A stretch of 64,000 nt of DNA from an uncultured Lachnospiraceae bacterium (lineage in GTDB: Bacteria > Bacillota > Clostridia > Lachnospirales > Lachnospiraceae), in NCBI GenBank assembly GCA_959022495.1, contig CAUEYX010000004.1:131768-195767 (forward strand), read 5' to 3'. The notes under the pieces were generated by a model. It ran no database searches. It worked only from the letters and a program-made list of their open reading frames with translations, and was not told the DNA's origin. The position numbers and the translations under genes are program-made. Positions within the stretch are counted from its first letter, which is position 1. Each line of letters starts with the position of its first letter. Shown piece by piece: positions 37,107 to 46,009 of the stretch.

Positions 37107-37727
37107 ATGATGGATATGAAAAAAAGAAGGGACGCCGGACTGGCCTACATTTCGGATGAGAGCGTGTTTGCGGAGCAGGCAGAGACGAGGCGGATTCTGC
37201 AGAGGCTGAATTTTATGGACCGTTCGGATTTTGAGGGGATCGCGGAAGTGGTGAAAGAGCTTCTGGGGAAATCGGAGGGCGCTATGATCAACCCTCCGTT
37301 CTACTGTGACTATGGGACACATATCGAAGTGGGAAAGAATTTTTTTGCCAACTATAATTGTACGATTCTGGATGTGGCGAAAGTAAAGATCGGGGACAAC
37401 TGTATGCTGGCCCCCAATGTGGCCATTTATACGGCAGGGCATCCGCTTCATCCGGATACCCGCAATTCAGGATACGAGTATGGGAAAGAAGTGACCATAG
37501 GGGATAACTGCTGGATCGGGGGAAACAGCGTGATATGCCCGGGCGTCCATATTGGAAATGACGTGGTGATCGGAGCCGGGAGCGTGGTAACCAGGGATAT
37601 TCCGGATGGGAGCATTGCCGCCGGCAGTCCCTGCAGGGTTATCCGCGGCATCACAGAAGACGACAGAAGGCTTCTTTACAAAGGCGAGGAGATCGACGAC
37701 GAAGCGTGGGAGACCATTGCGCGCTGA
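37107..37727 (+). CDS. Maltose/galactoside O-acetyltransferase-type enzyme
   Basis: A 206-residue left-handed beta-helix acetyltransferase. ATG 37107 fits GGGAAAGG 8 nt upstream. The N-terminal Mac domain is followed by hexapeptide repeats (IGDNCMLAPNVAIYTAGHPLHPDTRN, where His is the expected catalytic base, then IGDNCWIGGNSVICPGVHIGNDVVIGAGSVVTRDI). It transfers acetyl from acetyl-CoA to a sugar hydroxyl. The exact acceptor (maltose, galactoside or other) cannot be read from sequence. Length is typical of the LacA/Maa group. Confidence 0.9.
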   Translation: MMDMKKRRDAGLAYISDESVFAEQAETRRILQRLNFMDRSDFEGIAEVVKELLGKSEGAMINPPFYCDYGTHIEVGKNFFANYNCTILDVAKVKIGDNCMLAPNVAIYTAGHPLHPDTRNSGYEYGKEVTIGDNCWIGGNSVICPGVHIGNDVVIGAGSVVTRDIPDGSIAAGSPCRVIRGITEDDRRLLYKGEEIDDEAWETIAR

Positions 37728-37740
37728 TCAATAAAAGAAA

Positions 37741-37785
37741 GTGAAGATATTTTACAAGCATTTTGGGAGTTCCTTATGGTAAAAT
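37741..37785 (+). promoter_or_regulatory. Promoter/operator of the EamA exporter, shared with the AraC gene at 59.4 kb
   Basis: GTGAAGATATT, one variable base, TACAAGC, one variable base, TTTT, a variable spacer, then ATGGTAAAATA; -10 TAAAAT at 37780-37785. The same elements at nearly the same spacing occur at 59398-59442, upstream of an AraC-type regulator. Confidence 0.6.
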
Positions 37786-37843
37786 AAGCGCCGGCGGGAA
37801 AAATCAAACAGGAAAAATCAAAATGAAAGAGGAGAGTAACAAC

Positions 37844-38734
37844 ATGGAACGTAAGACCGCGGCGGGGCATTTAACCGCTCTGATCACAATCATTATCTGG
37901 GGGACGACCTTTATATCCACAAAGGTGCTGCTGGCAGATTTTCAGCCTGTGGAGATCTTGTTTTTCCGTTTTATCATGGGATTCCTGGCGCTTCTGATCG
38001 TCTGCCCGCGCCGCCTGAAAGGAACGGATATCAGGAGGGAAGCGGCATTTGCCGCCGCCGGTTTAAGCGGGATTACCCTTTATTACCTGATGGAGAATAT
38101 TGCGCTGACCTATACCATGGCTTCGAATGTGGGAGTGATTATTTCCGTGGCGCCCTTCTTTACGGCAATTTTGTCCCATCTGTTTCTGAAACAAGAGGAA
38201 AAGCTGAGCGCAAATTTTTTTCTTGGTTTTGCGGCGGCCATGGCTGGAATCGCTCTGATCAGTTTTAACGGGTCAGCGCTGCGGCTGAATCCCGCCGGGG
38301 ATCTTCTGGCGCTTTTGGCGGCTTTTCTGTGGGCCTGCTATTCGATTCTGATCCGGAAGATCGGCGGATATGGTTACAATACGATTCTCACTACAAGGAG
38401 AATATTTTTGTATGGTATTCTGTTTATGATACCGGCCCTGTTCCTGTTCGACTTTCAGCTGGATCTGGGACGCTTTGGGGACAGGACGTATCTGCTGAAC
38501 ATCCTGTTTCTCGGACTTGGCGCGTCGGCGGCCTGCTTTGTGACATGGAACTATGCGGTAAAGCTTCTGGGGGTTGTTAAGACAAGCGTCTATATTTACA
38601 TGGTCCCGGTCGTTACACTGGTGACCTCAGTCTTGATTCTAAAGGAACCCTTTACATGGATGACCGGAGCTGGGACTGCATTAACGCTGGCAGGACTTTG
38701 GCTGTCAGAGAGGAAGGATAGTAAAAAAGGATAG
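37844..38734 (+). CDS. EamA/DMT-family exporter
   Basis: 296 residues with about ten membrane helices in two EamA repeats (first starting ALITIIIWGTTFISTK, second GDLLALLAAFLWACYSI). ATG 37844 is chosen because AGAGGAGAG stands 7 nt upstream. The family exports metabolites such as amino acids or drug-like compounds; the substrate is not predictable here. The promoter region is nearly the same as that of the AraC gene at 59466, so that regulator probably controls it. Confidence 0.88.
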   Translation: MERKTAAGHLTALITIIIWGTTFISTKVLLADFQPVEILFFRFIMGFLALLIVCPRRLKGTDIRREAAFAAAGLSGITLYYLMENIALTYTMASNVGVIISVAPFFTAILSHLFLKQEEKLSANFFLGFAAAMAGIALISFNGSALRLNPAGDLLALLAAFLWACYSILIRKIGGYGYNTILTTRRIFLYGILFMIPALFLFDFQLDLGRFGDRTYLLNILFLGLGASAACFVTWNYAVKLLGVVKTSVYIYMVPVVTLVTSVLILKEPFTWMTGAGTALTLAGLWLSERKDSKKG

Positions 38735-38824
38735 GAAGATACAGTTATATTGGCTGAAAATTGACTTTTATATGGTATAAATTATGCTCATATTCAGATG
38801 ATTGATTCTATGAGGATGAAAAAC

Positions 38825-39499
38825 ATGCGGGACAGAATATTAGTGATCGATGACGAGCCGTCTATTCGGGATGTACTCAAGCTCCAGCTGGAATTGGAGG
38901 ACTATATTGTCTATACCGCTGCGAGCGCGCGGGAGGCGCTGGAGAAGCTGTCATGCCAGCCGGACGTGATCCTGCTGGACATCAATATGGAGGGCATGGA
39001 CGGGATTGCGCTGTGCGCGTCTGTGCGGGAATTTGTGTCATGCCCCATTCTCTTTCTTACTGCCAGAGTGTCCGAAGAGGACAAGATAAAGGGGCTGATG
39101 GCAGGCGGCGATGACTATATCACAAAGCCGTTTTCCATGAATGAACTGCTGGCAAGGATCTCCGCCCATCTGCGCAGGGAGAGAAGAAGCCATGTGAAGA
39201 GCAGGGCGAAGTTCGCGGAGGGGCTTGTGATTGATTATTCTGAAAGAAGCGTGTCTGTCAAAGGGAGCAGGGTTGATCTGTCCAACAGAGAATTCCAGAT
39301 TATTGAGCTCCTCTCAAAGAACGCGGGGCAGGTATTTGAGCGGGAGAAGATATACGAGCTGATCTGGGGCATTGACGGGAACGGAGACAGCGCGGTCATC
39401 AAGGAGCATATACGAAAGATCCGGCAGAAATTCGCCGGGCATACAGAGAAAGAATACATCGCTACAGTCTGGGGAGCTGGGTATAAATGGTTAAAATAA
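38825..39499 (+). CDS. OmpR-family response regulator
   Basis: A 224-residue regulator with receiver domain (D9/D10 acidic pocket, phospho-Asp 52 in LLDINMEG, K in FITKPF) and winged-helix output domain (LSNREFQIIELLSKNAGQVFERE ... VWGAGYKW). The start is uncertain: ATG 38825 follows GAGG by 9 nt, but in-frame ATGs at 38798, 38810 and 38816 are possible. It overlaps the downstream kinase by 13 bp. It is likely to control the ABC exporter that follows. Confidence 0.9.
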   Translation: MRDRILVIDDEPSIRDVLKLQLELEDYIVYTAASAREALEKLSCQPDVILLDINMEGMDGIALCASVREFVSCPILFLTARVSEEDKIKGLMAGGDDYITKPFSMNELLARISAHLRRERRSHVKSRAKFAEGLVIDYSERSVSVKGSRVDLSNREFQIIELLSKNAGQVFEREKIYELIWGIDGNGDSAVIKEHIRKIRQKFAGHTEKEYIATVWGAGYKWLK

Positions 39500-40677
39500 A
39501 GAACACCTTTCACAATATGCCGCTGAAAACGTCCTTGGTATCTCTGGCGGTTTTATGCCTTGGGGTTGTCAGTATTCTCACCATCTTTACCATTCTGGAA
39601 TTTTCCAATCTCCGCCAGGAAATCCTGGATACCAGGCCCATTCACATTTCGGACTATACGATTAAGCGCTTTGGCGGGAGCTCCGGCAGCGCTCTGATCA
39701 CTCCGCAGGAATATGGATACGGGGACTTGTCCAAGGAAAATCAGATTTATTATCAGTTGAGCACGGTTCTTATGGCGGCCCTTCCGGTTGTCTATGTCAT
39801 TGCGGGATCTGCTGTGATGGCAGGGGTCTATTATAGACTGAAACTGCAGACTCCGATCAAAGCTCTCAAAGAGAGTATGTCCCATATCTCGGAGCAGGAT
39901 CTGGACTTTCAGATGACTTACACTTCGGATGATGAACTTGGAAGACTCTGCGCTGCGTTTGAGCAGATGCGGGGAGAACTGGATAAAAGGAACCGTGAGA
40001 TGTGGGGCATGCTTAAAGAGCGGAAGGCTTTGACTGCCTCTGTGTCCCATGACCTGCGGACCCCGATCACGGTTATCAAGGGATATCTTGACTATCTGGA
40101 CCGGTCGCTGAACAGAGGAAGACTGACTGAAGATATGCTTAAGACGACACTGCAGAATATGACGCAGGCCGCGGAGCGTCTGGAAAGATATGTGGAATGT
40201 GTAAAAGATATACAGAAGATCGAAGATATCGAAATCAAAAAAGAGAGGATCGAGCTGCGGAAATTTCTGTCACAGCTCTCAAAAGATTTTGCGGTACTGG
40301 CAGGACAGCGCGGAAAACAGATAAAAATCCAGGACTTTTCCAGAGCAGAGAAAATCATGTCGGATGAAGAAATGCTGTCCAAAATATTGGAAAATATTTA
40401 TGATAACGCGCTGCGATTTGCTGAAAAGGAAATCCGGATTGATGTGACGGAAGAGAAAGACAATCTTTTATTTACGATTCAGGATGATGGCAGAGGATTT
40501 GCGGAGGAAGAATTAAAGACAGCGGCGTCATTATTTTACAGTTCCACGACAAATGGAGGAAATTTTGGGATCGGTCTTTCGATCAGCAGAATTCTCTGCG
40601 GGAAACTTGGAGGATGCCTGCGTCTGGGAAATAGATCCGGGGCCGGCGCGGCAGTTACAATTGAAATCAAAAAATAA
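39487..40677 (+). CDS. HAMP-containing sensor histidine kinase
   Basis: 396 residues. Membrane helices lie at about 12-35 and 95-118, with a small extracellular loop between them, then HAMP (about 120-170), HisKA with H188 in SVSHDLRTPIT, and HATPase (NIYDNALRFAE; DDGRGF; GIGLSIS). It pairs with the OmpR regulator by overlap. The small loop and the adjacent ABC exporter fit a system sensing peptide or envelope stress; this is inference. Confidence 0.9.
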   Translation: MVKIKNTFHNMPLKTSLVSLAVLCLGVVSILTIFTILEFSNLRQEILDTRPIHISDYTIKRFGGSSGSALITPQEYGYGDLSKENQIYYQLSTVLMAALPVVYVIAGSAVMAGVYYRLKLQTPIKALKESMSHISEQDLDFQMTYTSDDELGRLCAAFEQMRGELDKRNREMWGMLKERKALTASVSHDLRTPITVIKGYLDYLDRSLNRGRLTEDMLKTTLQNMTQAAERLERYVECVKDIQKIEDIEIKKERIELRKFLSQLSKDFAVLAGQRGKQIKIQDFSRAEKIMSDEEMLSKILENIYDNALRFAEKEIRIDVTEEKDNLLFTIQDDGRGFAEEELKTAASLFYSSTTNGGNFGIGLSISRILCGKLGGCLRLGNRSGAGAAVTIEIKK

Positions 40678-40717
40678 TCCGCCGCTTTTCTAACAATTGA
40701 CTTTTCTGTGAAATAAT

Positions 40718-40748
40718 CTCCTTACAAATAACGTAAGGAGGTTTTTTT
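40718..40748 (+). promoter_or_regulatory. Hairpin with T-run sequestering the ABC-gene ribosome site
   Basis: CTCCTTAC (40718-40725) is perfectly complementary to GTAAGGAG (40733-40740); the loop is 7 nt. The right arm contains the AAGGAGG ribosome site and is followed by seven T directly before ATG 40749. It can be read as an attenuator-type terminator, as a translation-blocking hairpin, or as a DNA operator. TTGACT at about 40698-40703 may be a -35. Confidence 0.6.
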
Positions 40749-41624
40749 ATGGAGATTGTCATTCGGAATTTGAACAAAAAGTATGGAAAACAGGAGGCCC
40801 TGAAAAATATCAGCTTACAGATCCCTGTCGGTTTATATGGGTTATTAGGAGAAAACGGAGCCGGAAAAACAACGCTGATGCGGATTCTTGCGGCGGCTCT
40901 GGAACCGACCGCGGGGACAGTGAAGATAGACGGCATTGACATAAAGCAGAAAAAGCAAATCCGCAAAATGACAGGATATCTTCCCCAGGAATTTTCTGTT
41001 TATCCCAATATGAGCGTTTCTTCTGCCCTGGACTATCTGGGGATCTTGTCAGAACTTCCGAAGGAGGAGCGCAAAAACCGTATCGATGAGGTTTTGCGGC
41101 AGGTAAATCTGGAGCAGGAGAGGAAGAAAAGATTTAAAAATCTGTCCGGGGGCATGAAACGGCGCTTTGGCATTGCCCAGGCATTATTAAACCATCCGAA
41201 AGTTCTGATCATCGATGAGCCTACAGCCGGGCTTGACCCGGAGGAACGGCTGCGGCTTTATAATCTGCTGACAGAGCTGGCATCGGAGAGAGTGATCCTG
41301 TTATCCACCCATATTGCGGGGGACATTGCGTCTGTGTGCGAAAGAACCGCTGTATTCCATGAGGGCAGAGTGATCTTTGAGGGAGATATAAAGGCGCTGT
41401 TAAAGATTGCGGAAAATAAAGTATATACTGCTATAGTTCAGCCAAGTGAGCTGGAGGATTTGAAAAGGCGGTATCATGTGATCCGTATCCATCAAAGCGG
41501 GAATCATATCTCCTGCCGCTTTTTCGCGGACGAATATCCCAAGGTCCCCTGTATCCCATCCGAATCGGATATTGAGGACAGCTACATGTATCTGTTATGG
41601 AAATACAGACGGGAGGTGGAATAA
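40749..41624 (+). CDS. ABC transporter ATP-binding protein
   Basis: 291 residues. Walker A GENGAGKTT (K40), Q-loop YLPQEFSVYP, signature LSGGMKRR, Walker B VLIIDEPTAGLDP and H-loop STHIAGD are all present. It powers the membrane proteins encoded next (first one starts at the adjacent base, second overlaps that). It follows an OmpR-type two-component pair, a common arrangement for peptide- or antibiotic-responsive exporters. Its substrate is unknown. Confidence 0.92.
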   Translation: MEIVIRNLNKKYGKQEALKNISLQIPVGLYGLLGENGAGKTTLMRILAAALEPTAGTVKIDGIDIKQKKQIRKMTGYLPQEFSVYPNMSVSSALDYLGILSELPKEERKNRIDEVLRQVNLEQERKKRFKNLSGGMKRRFGIAQALLNHPKVLIIDEPTAGLDPEERLRLYNLLTELASERVILLSTHIAGDIASVCERTAVFHEGRVIFEGDIKALLKIAENKVYTAIVQPSELEDLKRRYHVIRIHQSGNHISCRFFADEYPKVPCIPSESDIEDSYMYLLWKYRREVE

Positions 41625-43022
41625 ATGCTCTTTCGAAAAGAATTACGAAAAATTTGTTTTAGTTTTGTGTACGTACTTTATTTAGGGCTTCTTCTATTCA
41701 GCTGGCATCATAATTTCCGCGGGGTGACAGGGAAAGAGATTTCTGCCTCCCAGGGGAAGGGGACGTCTGCTGCCGAGGAAATGATGGGAGGCTCCATTCT
41801 TGAAAAACCGGAAAAAAATGCTGGGAGTTATGGCTCAAAGAAAAAGGAAGATCCGGAGAAGATTATGCGCGGAGGAACCGATTGGCTGATTACAGAGTAT
41901 TTAAAGAACTCCTATGCCACTTACCCGTTTACCTACTATAAAGAAGTTGTTTTAAGTGAAGAAGAACAAAAGGAAGTCTTAAATATCATCGAGGAAATTA
42001 CAGGTCTCACAGAAGCGCAGATCCATCATCTGCCTGACGGGTATTTCCCAGTGGTTAACGGAAATATCATTCATTTTTATGATGAGGGCGCTGTTCAAGA
42101 CGCAGATGGGAGTTTTTCGTTTGAAGCCGGAGAAAGTGATACCGGGAAGGATACAGAGGACCATACAGAACATTTTATATCGCAGGTATCCTATGAGAGA
42201 TTCAAGGAACTAATGTCAGAAATGGAACACATTGTCGGAGCCGGTTCGACTTATTCTATGGACATGCTGACCGAGTATTATGGACAGGTGGAAATGACCT
42301 ATGAAGAAGCCATGGAAGAATACAGCAAAACCATCAATGACGATAAGGTGAGCACTGCGTTCGCAAGGTTGTTCTGTGATTATATGACAAGAGCGCTGGG
42401 GCTGTATCCGGTGTTTATTGCTGTTGTTTTCTGGATGAAAGACCGCCATAACCGTATGAATGAGCTGATTGACAGCAGGCAGATAGGAACGGCAAAATTC
42501 ATCTGCATACGGTTTTCGGCAATGCTTACAGCAGTGCTGATACCGGTGATTCTTTTCAGCTTTGAATCCCTGATCCCGCTGCTGATCTACTCCGCTGACA
42601 CAGGAATTGCAGTGGACCCATTCGCGTTCCTAAAATATATCTTGTGGTGGCTGCTGCCCACGGCAATGATAGTGACAGCACTGGGGATGTTTTTGACGAT
42701 TTTCACTTCTTCTCCGGCGGCAGTCCTAGTCCAGAGTGCCTGGTGGTTTGTGGACTCGGCAGTTACGGGGTTATCCGGGGATGTAAGATGGTATACGCTG
42801 ATGATCCGCCATAATCTGCTGACCGGCTCTGAGATAATCCGTCAGAATCTGGCAGTAATCTGCCTGAACCGCGGGCTGCTTATGCTGGCGTCCATACTGC
42901 TGCTGTGGCTGTCTGTCATTTTGTACGACAAAAAGAGAGGAGGAAGATTGGAATATGGGCATGCCGTGCGTAAATATAGGAGACTTCTTAAAGAAAGATG
43001 TTCCGCTTGTTTTCAGAAATAG
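41625..43022 (+). CDS. ABC exporter membrane subunit with large extracytoplasmic loop
   Basis: 465 residues. One N-terminal helix (about 8-25) is followed by a ~220-residue hydrophilic region, then about five membrane helices (from about 265). No enzyme motif is seen in the loop. The start ATG follows the ATPase stop directly. The layout resembles ABC-2-type permeases paired with a stand-alone ATPase. Substrate unknown. Confidence 0.8.
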   Translation: MLFRKELRKICFSFVYVLYLGLLLFSWHHNFRGVTGKEISASQGKGTSAAEEMMGGSILEKPEKNAGSYGSKKKEDPEKIMRGGTDWLITEYLKNSYATYPFTYYKEVVLSEEEQKEVLNIIEEITGLTEAQIHHLPDGYFPVVNGNIIHFYDEGAVQDADGSFSFEAGESDTGKDTEDHTEHFISQVSYERFKELMSEMEHIVGAGSTYSMDMLTEYYGQVEMTYEEAMEEYSKTINDDKVSTAFARLFCDYMTRALGLYPVFIAVVFWMKDRHNRMNELIDSRQIGTAKFICIRFSAMLTAVLIPVILFSFESLIPLLIYSADTGIAVDPFAFLKYILWWLLPTAMIVTALGMFLTIFTSSPAAVLVQSAWWFVDSAVTGLSGDVRWYTLMIRHNLLTGSEIIRQNLAVICLNRGLLMLASILLLWLSVILYDKKRGGRLEYGHAVRKYRRLLKERCSACFQK

Positions 43023-43611
43023 TATCGTATTGACGGCTGTCTGGCTTTTGCTGATCCCCGCCATACGGGGGATCAGCAATCTAAATGAGATACAGTCAGC
43101 TCAGTGCCTCTCCCAGTCGATTTCGCTGACAGGGATTATTCTGATTGTCCCGCTTGTCAGGCCAGAGATGGAGGCTGGGGTGAAAGAAGTGATTTATACG
43201 AAACCCTGGCCCTATTTGAAAAGTGTTCTGATCCGTATTGTGTGCGGCCTGGTATTCAGCACTCTTTTTATTCTTACTTCAGCCTGGGTGATGAGGCTGC
43301 AAAACTGCAGCTTCCCATTTTGGACTTTCTCGGGAGTTACGATATTATACGCCGCGTTTATGGGGCTGGCAGGTCTTGCGCTCTCTCAGATAGGAAAGAA
43401 TGTTATAGCAGGGTATTTGGCCGCGGCAGGGTATTGGTCATTGAAACAGCTGGAAATCATACCGGAAGGAACCATGCTGGATCTCTTCCCGGTCATTGAC
43501 GGAAGGATTCAAATAGAAAAGCTGCTCATTTTACTAACAGTTGACGGATTGCTGCTGCTCTGGTTCTTGCTGGCAGTCAGAAGGAGCAGCGGCGGGTACA
43601 GCGATGCTTGA
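42955..43611 (+). CDS. ABC exporter membrane subunit, small
   Basis: A 218-residue protein with about six membrane helices, starting 68 bp inside the previous gene in another frame. AGGAGG lies about 10 nt before the ATG, so the overlapping start is well supported. It ends in the -35 region of the MarR promoter. It probably completes the exporter with the two genes before it. Confidence 0.75.
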   Translation: MGMPCVNIGDFLKKDVPLVFRNSIVLTAVWLLLIPAIRGISNLNEIQSAQCLSQSISLTGIILIVPLVRPEMEAGVKEVIYTKPWPYLKSVLIRIVCGLVFSTLFILTSAWVMRLQNCSFPFWTFSGVTILYAAFMGLAGLALSQIGKNVIAGYLAAAGYWSLKQLEIIPEGTMLDLFPVIDGRIQIEKLLILLTVDGLLLLWFLLAVRRSSGGYSDA

Positions 43612-43636
43612 CAGAGCATGGACTTTATATTAAAAT
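43608..43636 (+). promoter_or_regulatory. Promoter of the marR operon
   Basis: TTGACA (43608-43613), 17-bp spacer, TAAAAT (43631-43636): a near-consensus sigma-A promoter. Confidence 0.75.
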
Positions 43637-43646
43637 AAAGTCAAAT

Positions 43647-43661
43647 ATTAGACAGTCTAAT
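43647..43661 (+). promoter_or_regulatory. Candidate MarR operator
   Basis: ATTAGAC-A-GTCTAAT, a perfect palindrome placed at about +5 to +20 of the predicted transcript and 24 bp before the MarR start codon. It is well placed for autorepression. Confidence 0.6.
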
Positions 43662-43684
43662 GCTGGATGAAGAGGGAGGGCAGG

Positions 43685-44146
43685 ATGAACCGGGAGGAAG
43701 TAAACACTTATGTAAATCAATACTGCAGGCTGCGGGATGTACAGTTTGCCGCATATGAACTCTATGCCAGGAGGCACAACCTGACGGCGAAGGAGTTGTT
43801 TGTGCTGGATATTTTATGGTTTTCACCGGAAGGCTGTCTGCAGACCGACATCTGCGAACGGCTCTCTGCCACAAAGCAGACGATCAGCGCTATCATTAAA
43901 AAATTTCTCAAAAAGGGCTATGTGTCCCTGACTGAATCTGAGACAGACCGGAGAAGTAAGATTATCCATTTCACAGGGGAGGGTATGGAGTATGCCAGGC
44001 GGATCATCCCCCCTGCCGCGGACGCGGAGAATGACGCTATGGCTGAGATGCCGGGAGAAGACATCGCGGAGCTGGTCCGGCTCACAACGGTCTTTTCCCA
44101 GCATATGAAGGAGAAGTTTGAAAAAATAGAGGGGGTGCTGGAATGA
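43685..44146 (+). CDS. MarR-family regulator
   Basis: 153 residues. ATG 43685 is favoured by GGGAGGG just upstream; ATG 43667 in frame is less likely. The winged helix is visible (CLQTDICERLSATKQTISAIIKKFLKKGYV, wing SETDRRSKIIHFT). It is the first gene of a tightly overlapping operon (stop and next start share ATGA). The palindrome in its leader suggests it represses its own operon. The ligand is unknown. Confidence 0.88.
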   Translation: MNREEVNTYVNQYCRLRDVQFAAYELYARRHNLTAKELFVLDILWFSPEGCLQTDICERLSATKQTISAIIKKFLKKGYVSLTESETDRRSKIIHFTGEGMEYARRIIPPAADAENDAMAEMPGEDIAELVRLTTVFSQHMKEKFEKIEGVLE

Positions 44147-45081
44147 TTATCAATACCGGAGGGCGGACCGATACCGTCCAATATTATACAGAGTGGCTGC
44201 TCAATCGTTTTTCAGAAGAGTATGTGCTGGCGCGCAATCCGCTGTTTCCCAATAAAATCATCCGATATGAGCTGACGCCGGACAAGGTAGACTGCGTTGT
44301 ATTCTGCTCAAAAAATTATAGGCCCATCCTGCCGCGGCTGCATGAGATCACGGATCGTTTCAACACCTATTTCCATTATACGATCTCAGCCTATGGCAGG
44401 GATATTGAGCCGGGCGTTCCGCCGATTGAGGAAAGCATGGAAACACTGATCGAGCTTTCCGAACAGGTGGGAAAGCAGAGAATCGCATGGCGTTATGATC
44501 CGGTCCTGCTGACGAAAGAATATACCATAGAATACCATCTTCAGACATTTGAACGCATGGCGGCTGTGCTTGCGCCTTACATCGACCGCTGTATTTTCAG
44601 CTTTGTGGAAATGTACAAGAAGCTCCAGAGCAACATGCCGGAGCTGATCCCCCTGTCCACAGCTGATATGGAGGAGCTTGCCCGGGGGCTGGGAACGATC
44701 GCTGGGAAGTACGTCATCCATCTCCAGACCTGCGGCACGAACGGAGATTATGCCCGTTACGGTATCCACGCTTCCGGATGCATGACCCTGGATATTCTGG
44801 GAGGAGCAAACGGCATTGCGTTTAAAAAACTGAAACACAAGGGAATGCGGCATGGGTGTCACTGTATCGAAAGCCGGGATATCGGTGCCTATGATACCTG
44901 CCTGAACGGCTGCAAATACTGCTATGCCAATAAAAGCCCCCAGAAAGCCTATGACAACTATAAGTATCATGATCCAAAATCCCCGCTGCTGTTAGGCCAT
45001 GTAAGACCGGAGGATACTGTGATACAGGGAGTACAGAAGTCATTTTTGAAGGGAGAGCGAAATGCCGGGACCAATCGTTAA
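44143..45081 (+). CDS. DUF1848 family protein
   Basis: 312 residues. It matches DUF1848, which starts MIINTGGRTDT and ends with a cysteine cluster (CHCIESRDIGAYDTCLNGCKYCYANKS), probably for an Fe-S cluster. The CX3CX2C pattern resembles radical SAM sites but lies at the C-terminus. It overlaps the MarR gene by 4 bp and the next radical SAM gene by 20 bp. Function is not established. Confidence 0.85.
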   Translation: MIINTGGRTDTVQYYTEWLLNRFSEEYVLARNPLFPNKIIRYELTPDKVDCVVFCSKNYRPILPRLHEITDRFNTYFHYTISAYGRDIEPGVPPIEESMETLIELSEQVGKQRIAWRYDPVLLTKEYTIEYHLQTFERMAAVLAPYIDRCIFSFVEMYKKLQSNMPELIPLSTADMEELARGLGTIAGKYVIHLQTCGTNGDYARYGIHASGCMTLDILGGANGIAFKKLKHKGMRHGCHCIESRDIGAYDTCLNGCKYCYANKSPQKAYDNYKYHDPKSPLLLGHVRPEDTVIQGVQKSFLKGERNAGTNR

Positions 45082-46009
45082 AACTGTGGAAGTAAAAAGT
45101 ATTTTGTCTAAGTCGAATCTGCCTGTCTGTGAATATTCGGTCAATCCGTATGTGGGATGCACCCATGGCTGCAAATACTGTTATGCCTCGTTTATGAAGC
45201 GTTTTACAGGACATACGGAAGAGTGGGGCACTTTTTTGGATGTGAAGATGTGGCCGGAGATTAAAAATCCGGGGAAATACGCGGGAAAAGAGCTGTTCAT
45301 CGGCTCGGTTACCGATCCGTATCTGCCCCAGGAGGAGACATACGGGCGCACGAGAGAACTGCTCCTGCAGTTAAAAGGCAGCGGCGCGAAGCTGAGCATT
45401 GCCACAAAAAGCGACCTGATCCTGCGGGATCTGGATCTGATCAAGTCCTTCCCGGATGCCCGTGTCTCCTGGTCCATTAATACATTGGATGAGGCTTTTC
45501 GGAAAGATATGGACCGTGCGGTGTCCATTGAGCGCAGGCTTGCCGCTATGGAAGCCTTCCACCATGCCGGCGTGCGCACCACCTGCTTTATCTCTCCGAT
45601 TTTCCCAGGCATTACGGATGTGGAAGCGATCATCCGCAGGGCCAGGGAGCACTGCAGTCTGGTCTGGCTGGAGAATCTCAACCTGCGGGGGAGCTATAAG
45701 GCGGTGATTATGGATTCCATCAAAGAAAAGTATCCTCATCTCCTTCCTCTGTATCAGGAAATCTACAGCAGGGGAAGCCGCGATTACTGGGAAATGCTGG
45801 ATGCAGAGCTCAGAGCCTTCACGGCCGGGATCGGGCTGGATTATGTGACTAATGACGACAGTATGAGGCGCCCCATTGACGCGCCGCCTGTGGTCGTCAA
45901 TTATTTTTACCATGAGGAAATCAAAAAATCAGCAGGAAAGGGCGCAAAGCGTAAAGGTGAAAGCCATGCCGGAACTTCCGGAAGTAGAAGCAGTAAAACG
46001 AGTAATTGA
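45062..46009 (+). CDS. SplB-like radical SAM protein
   Basis: 315 residues. The radical SAM cluster motif CTHGCKYCYA (CX3CX2C) is at about 36-45, followed by a typical SAM-binding barrel (LFIGSVTDPYLPQE; SIATKSDLILRD; ISPIFPGITD). It resembles spore-photoproduct-lyase-like and Rv2578c-like proteins. Direct repair of thymine photoproducts is possible but unproven: the C-terminal Cys of true SplB is not evident. It overlaps mutM by 44 bp. Confidence 0.85.
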   Translation: MPGPIVKTVEVKSILSKSNLPVCEYSVNPYVGCTHGCKYCYASFMKRFTGHTEEWGTFLDVKMWPEIKNPGKYAGKELFIGSVTDPYLPQEETYGRTRELLLQLKGSGAKLSIATKSDLILRDLDLIKSFPDARVSWSINTLDEAFRKDMDRAVSIERRLAAMEAFHHAGVRTTCFISPIFPGITDVEAIIRRAREHCSLVWLENLNLRGSYKAVIMDSIKEKYPHLLPLYQEIYSRGSRDYWEMLDAELRAFTAGIGLDYVTNDDSMRRPIDAPPVVVNYFYHEEIKKSAGKGAKRKGESHAGTSGSRSSKTSN

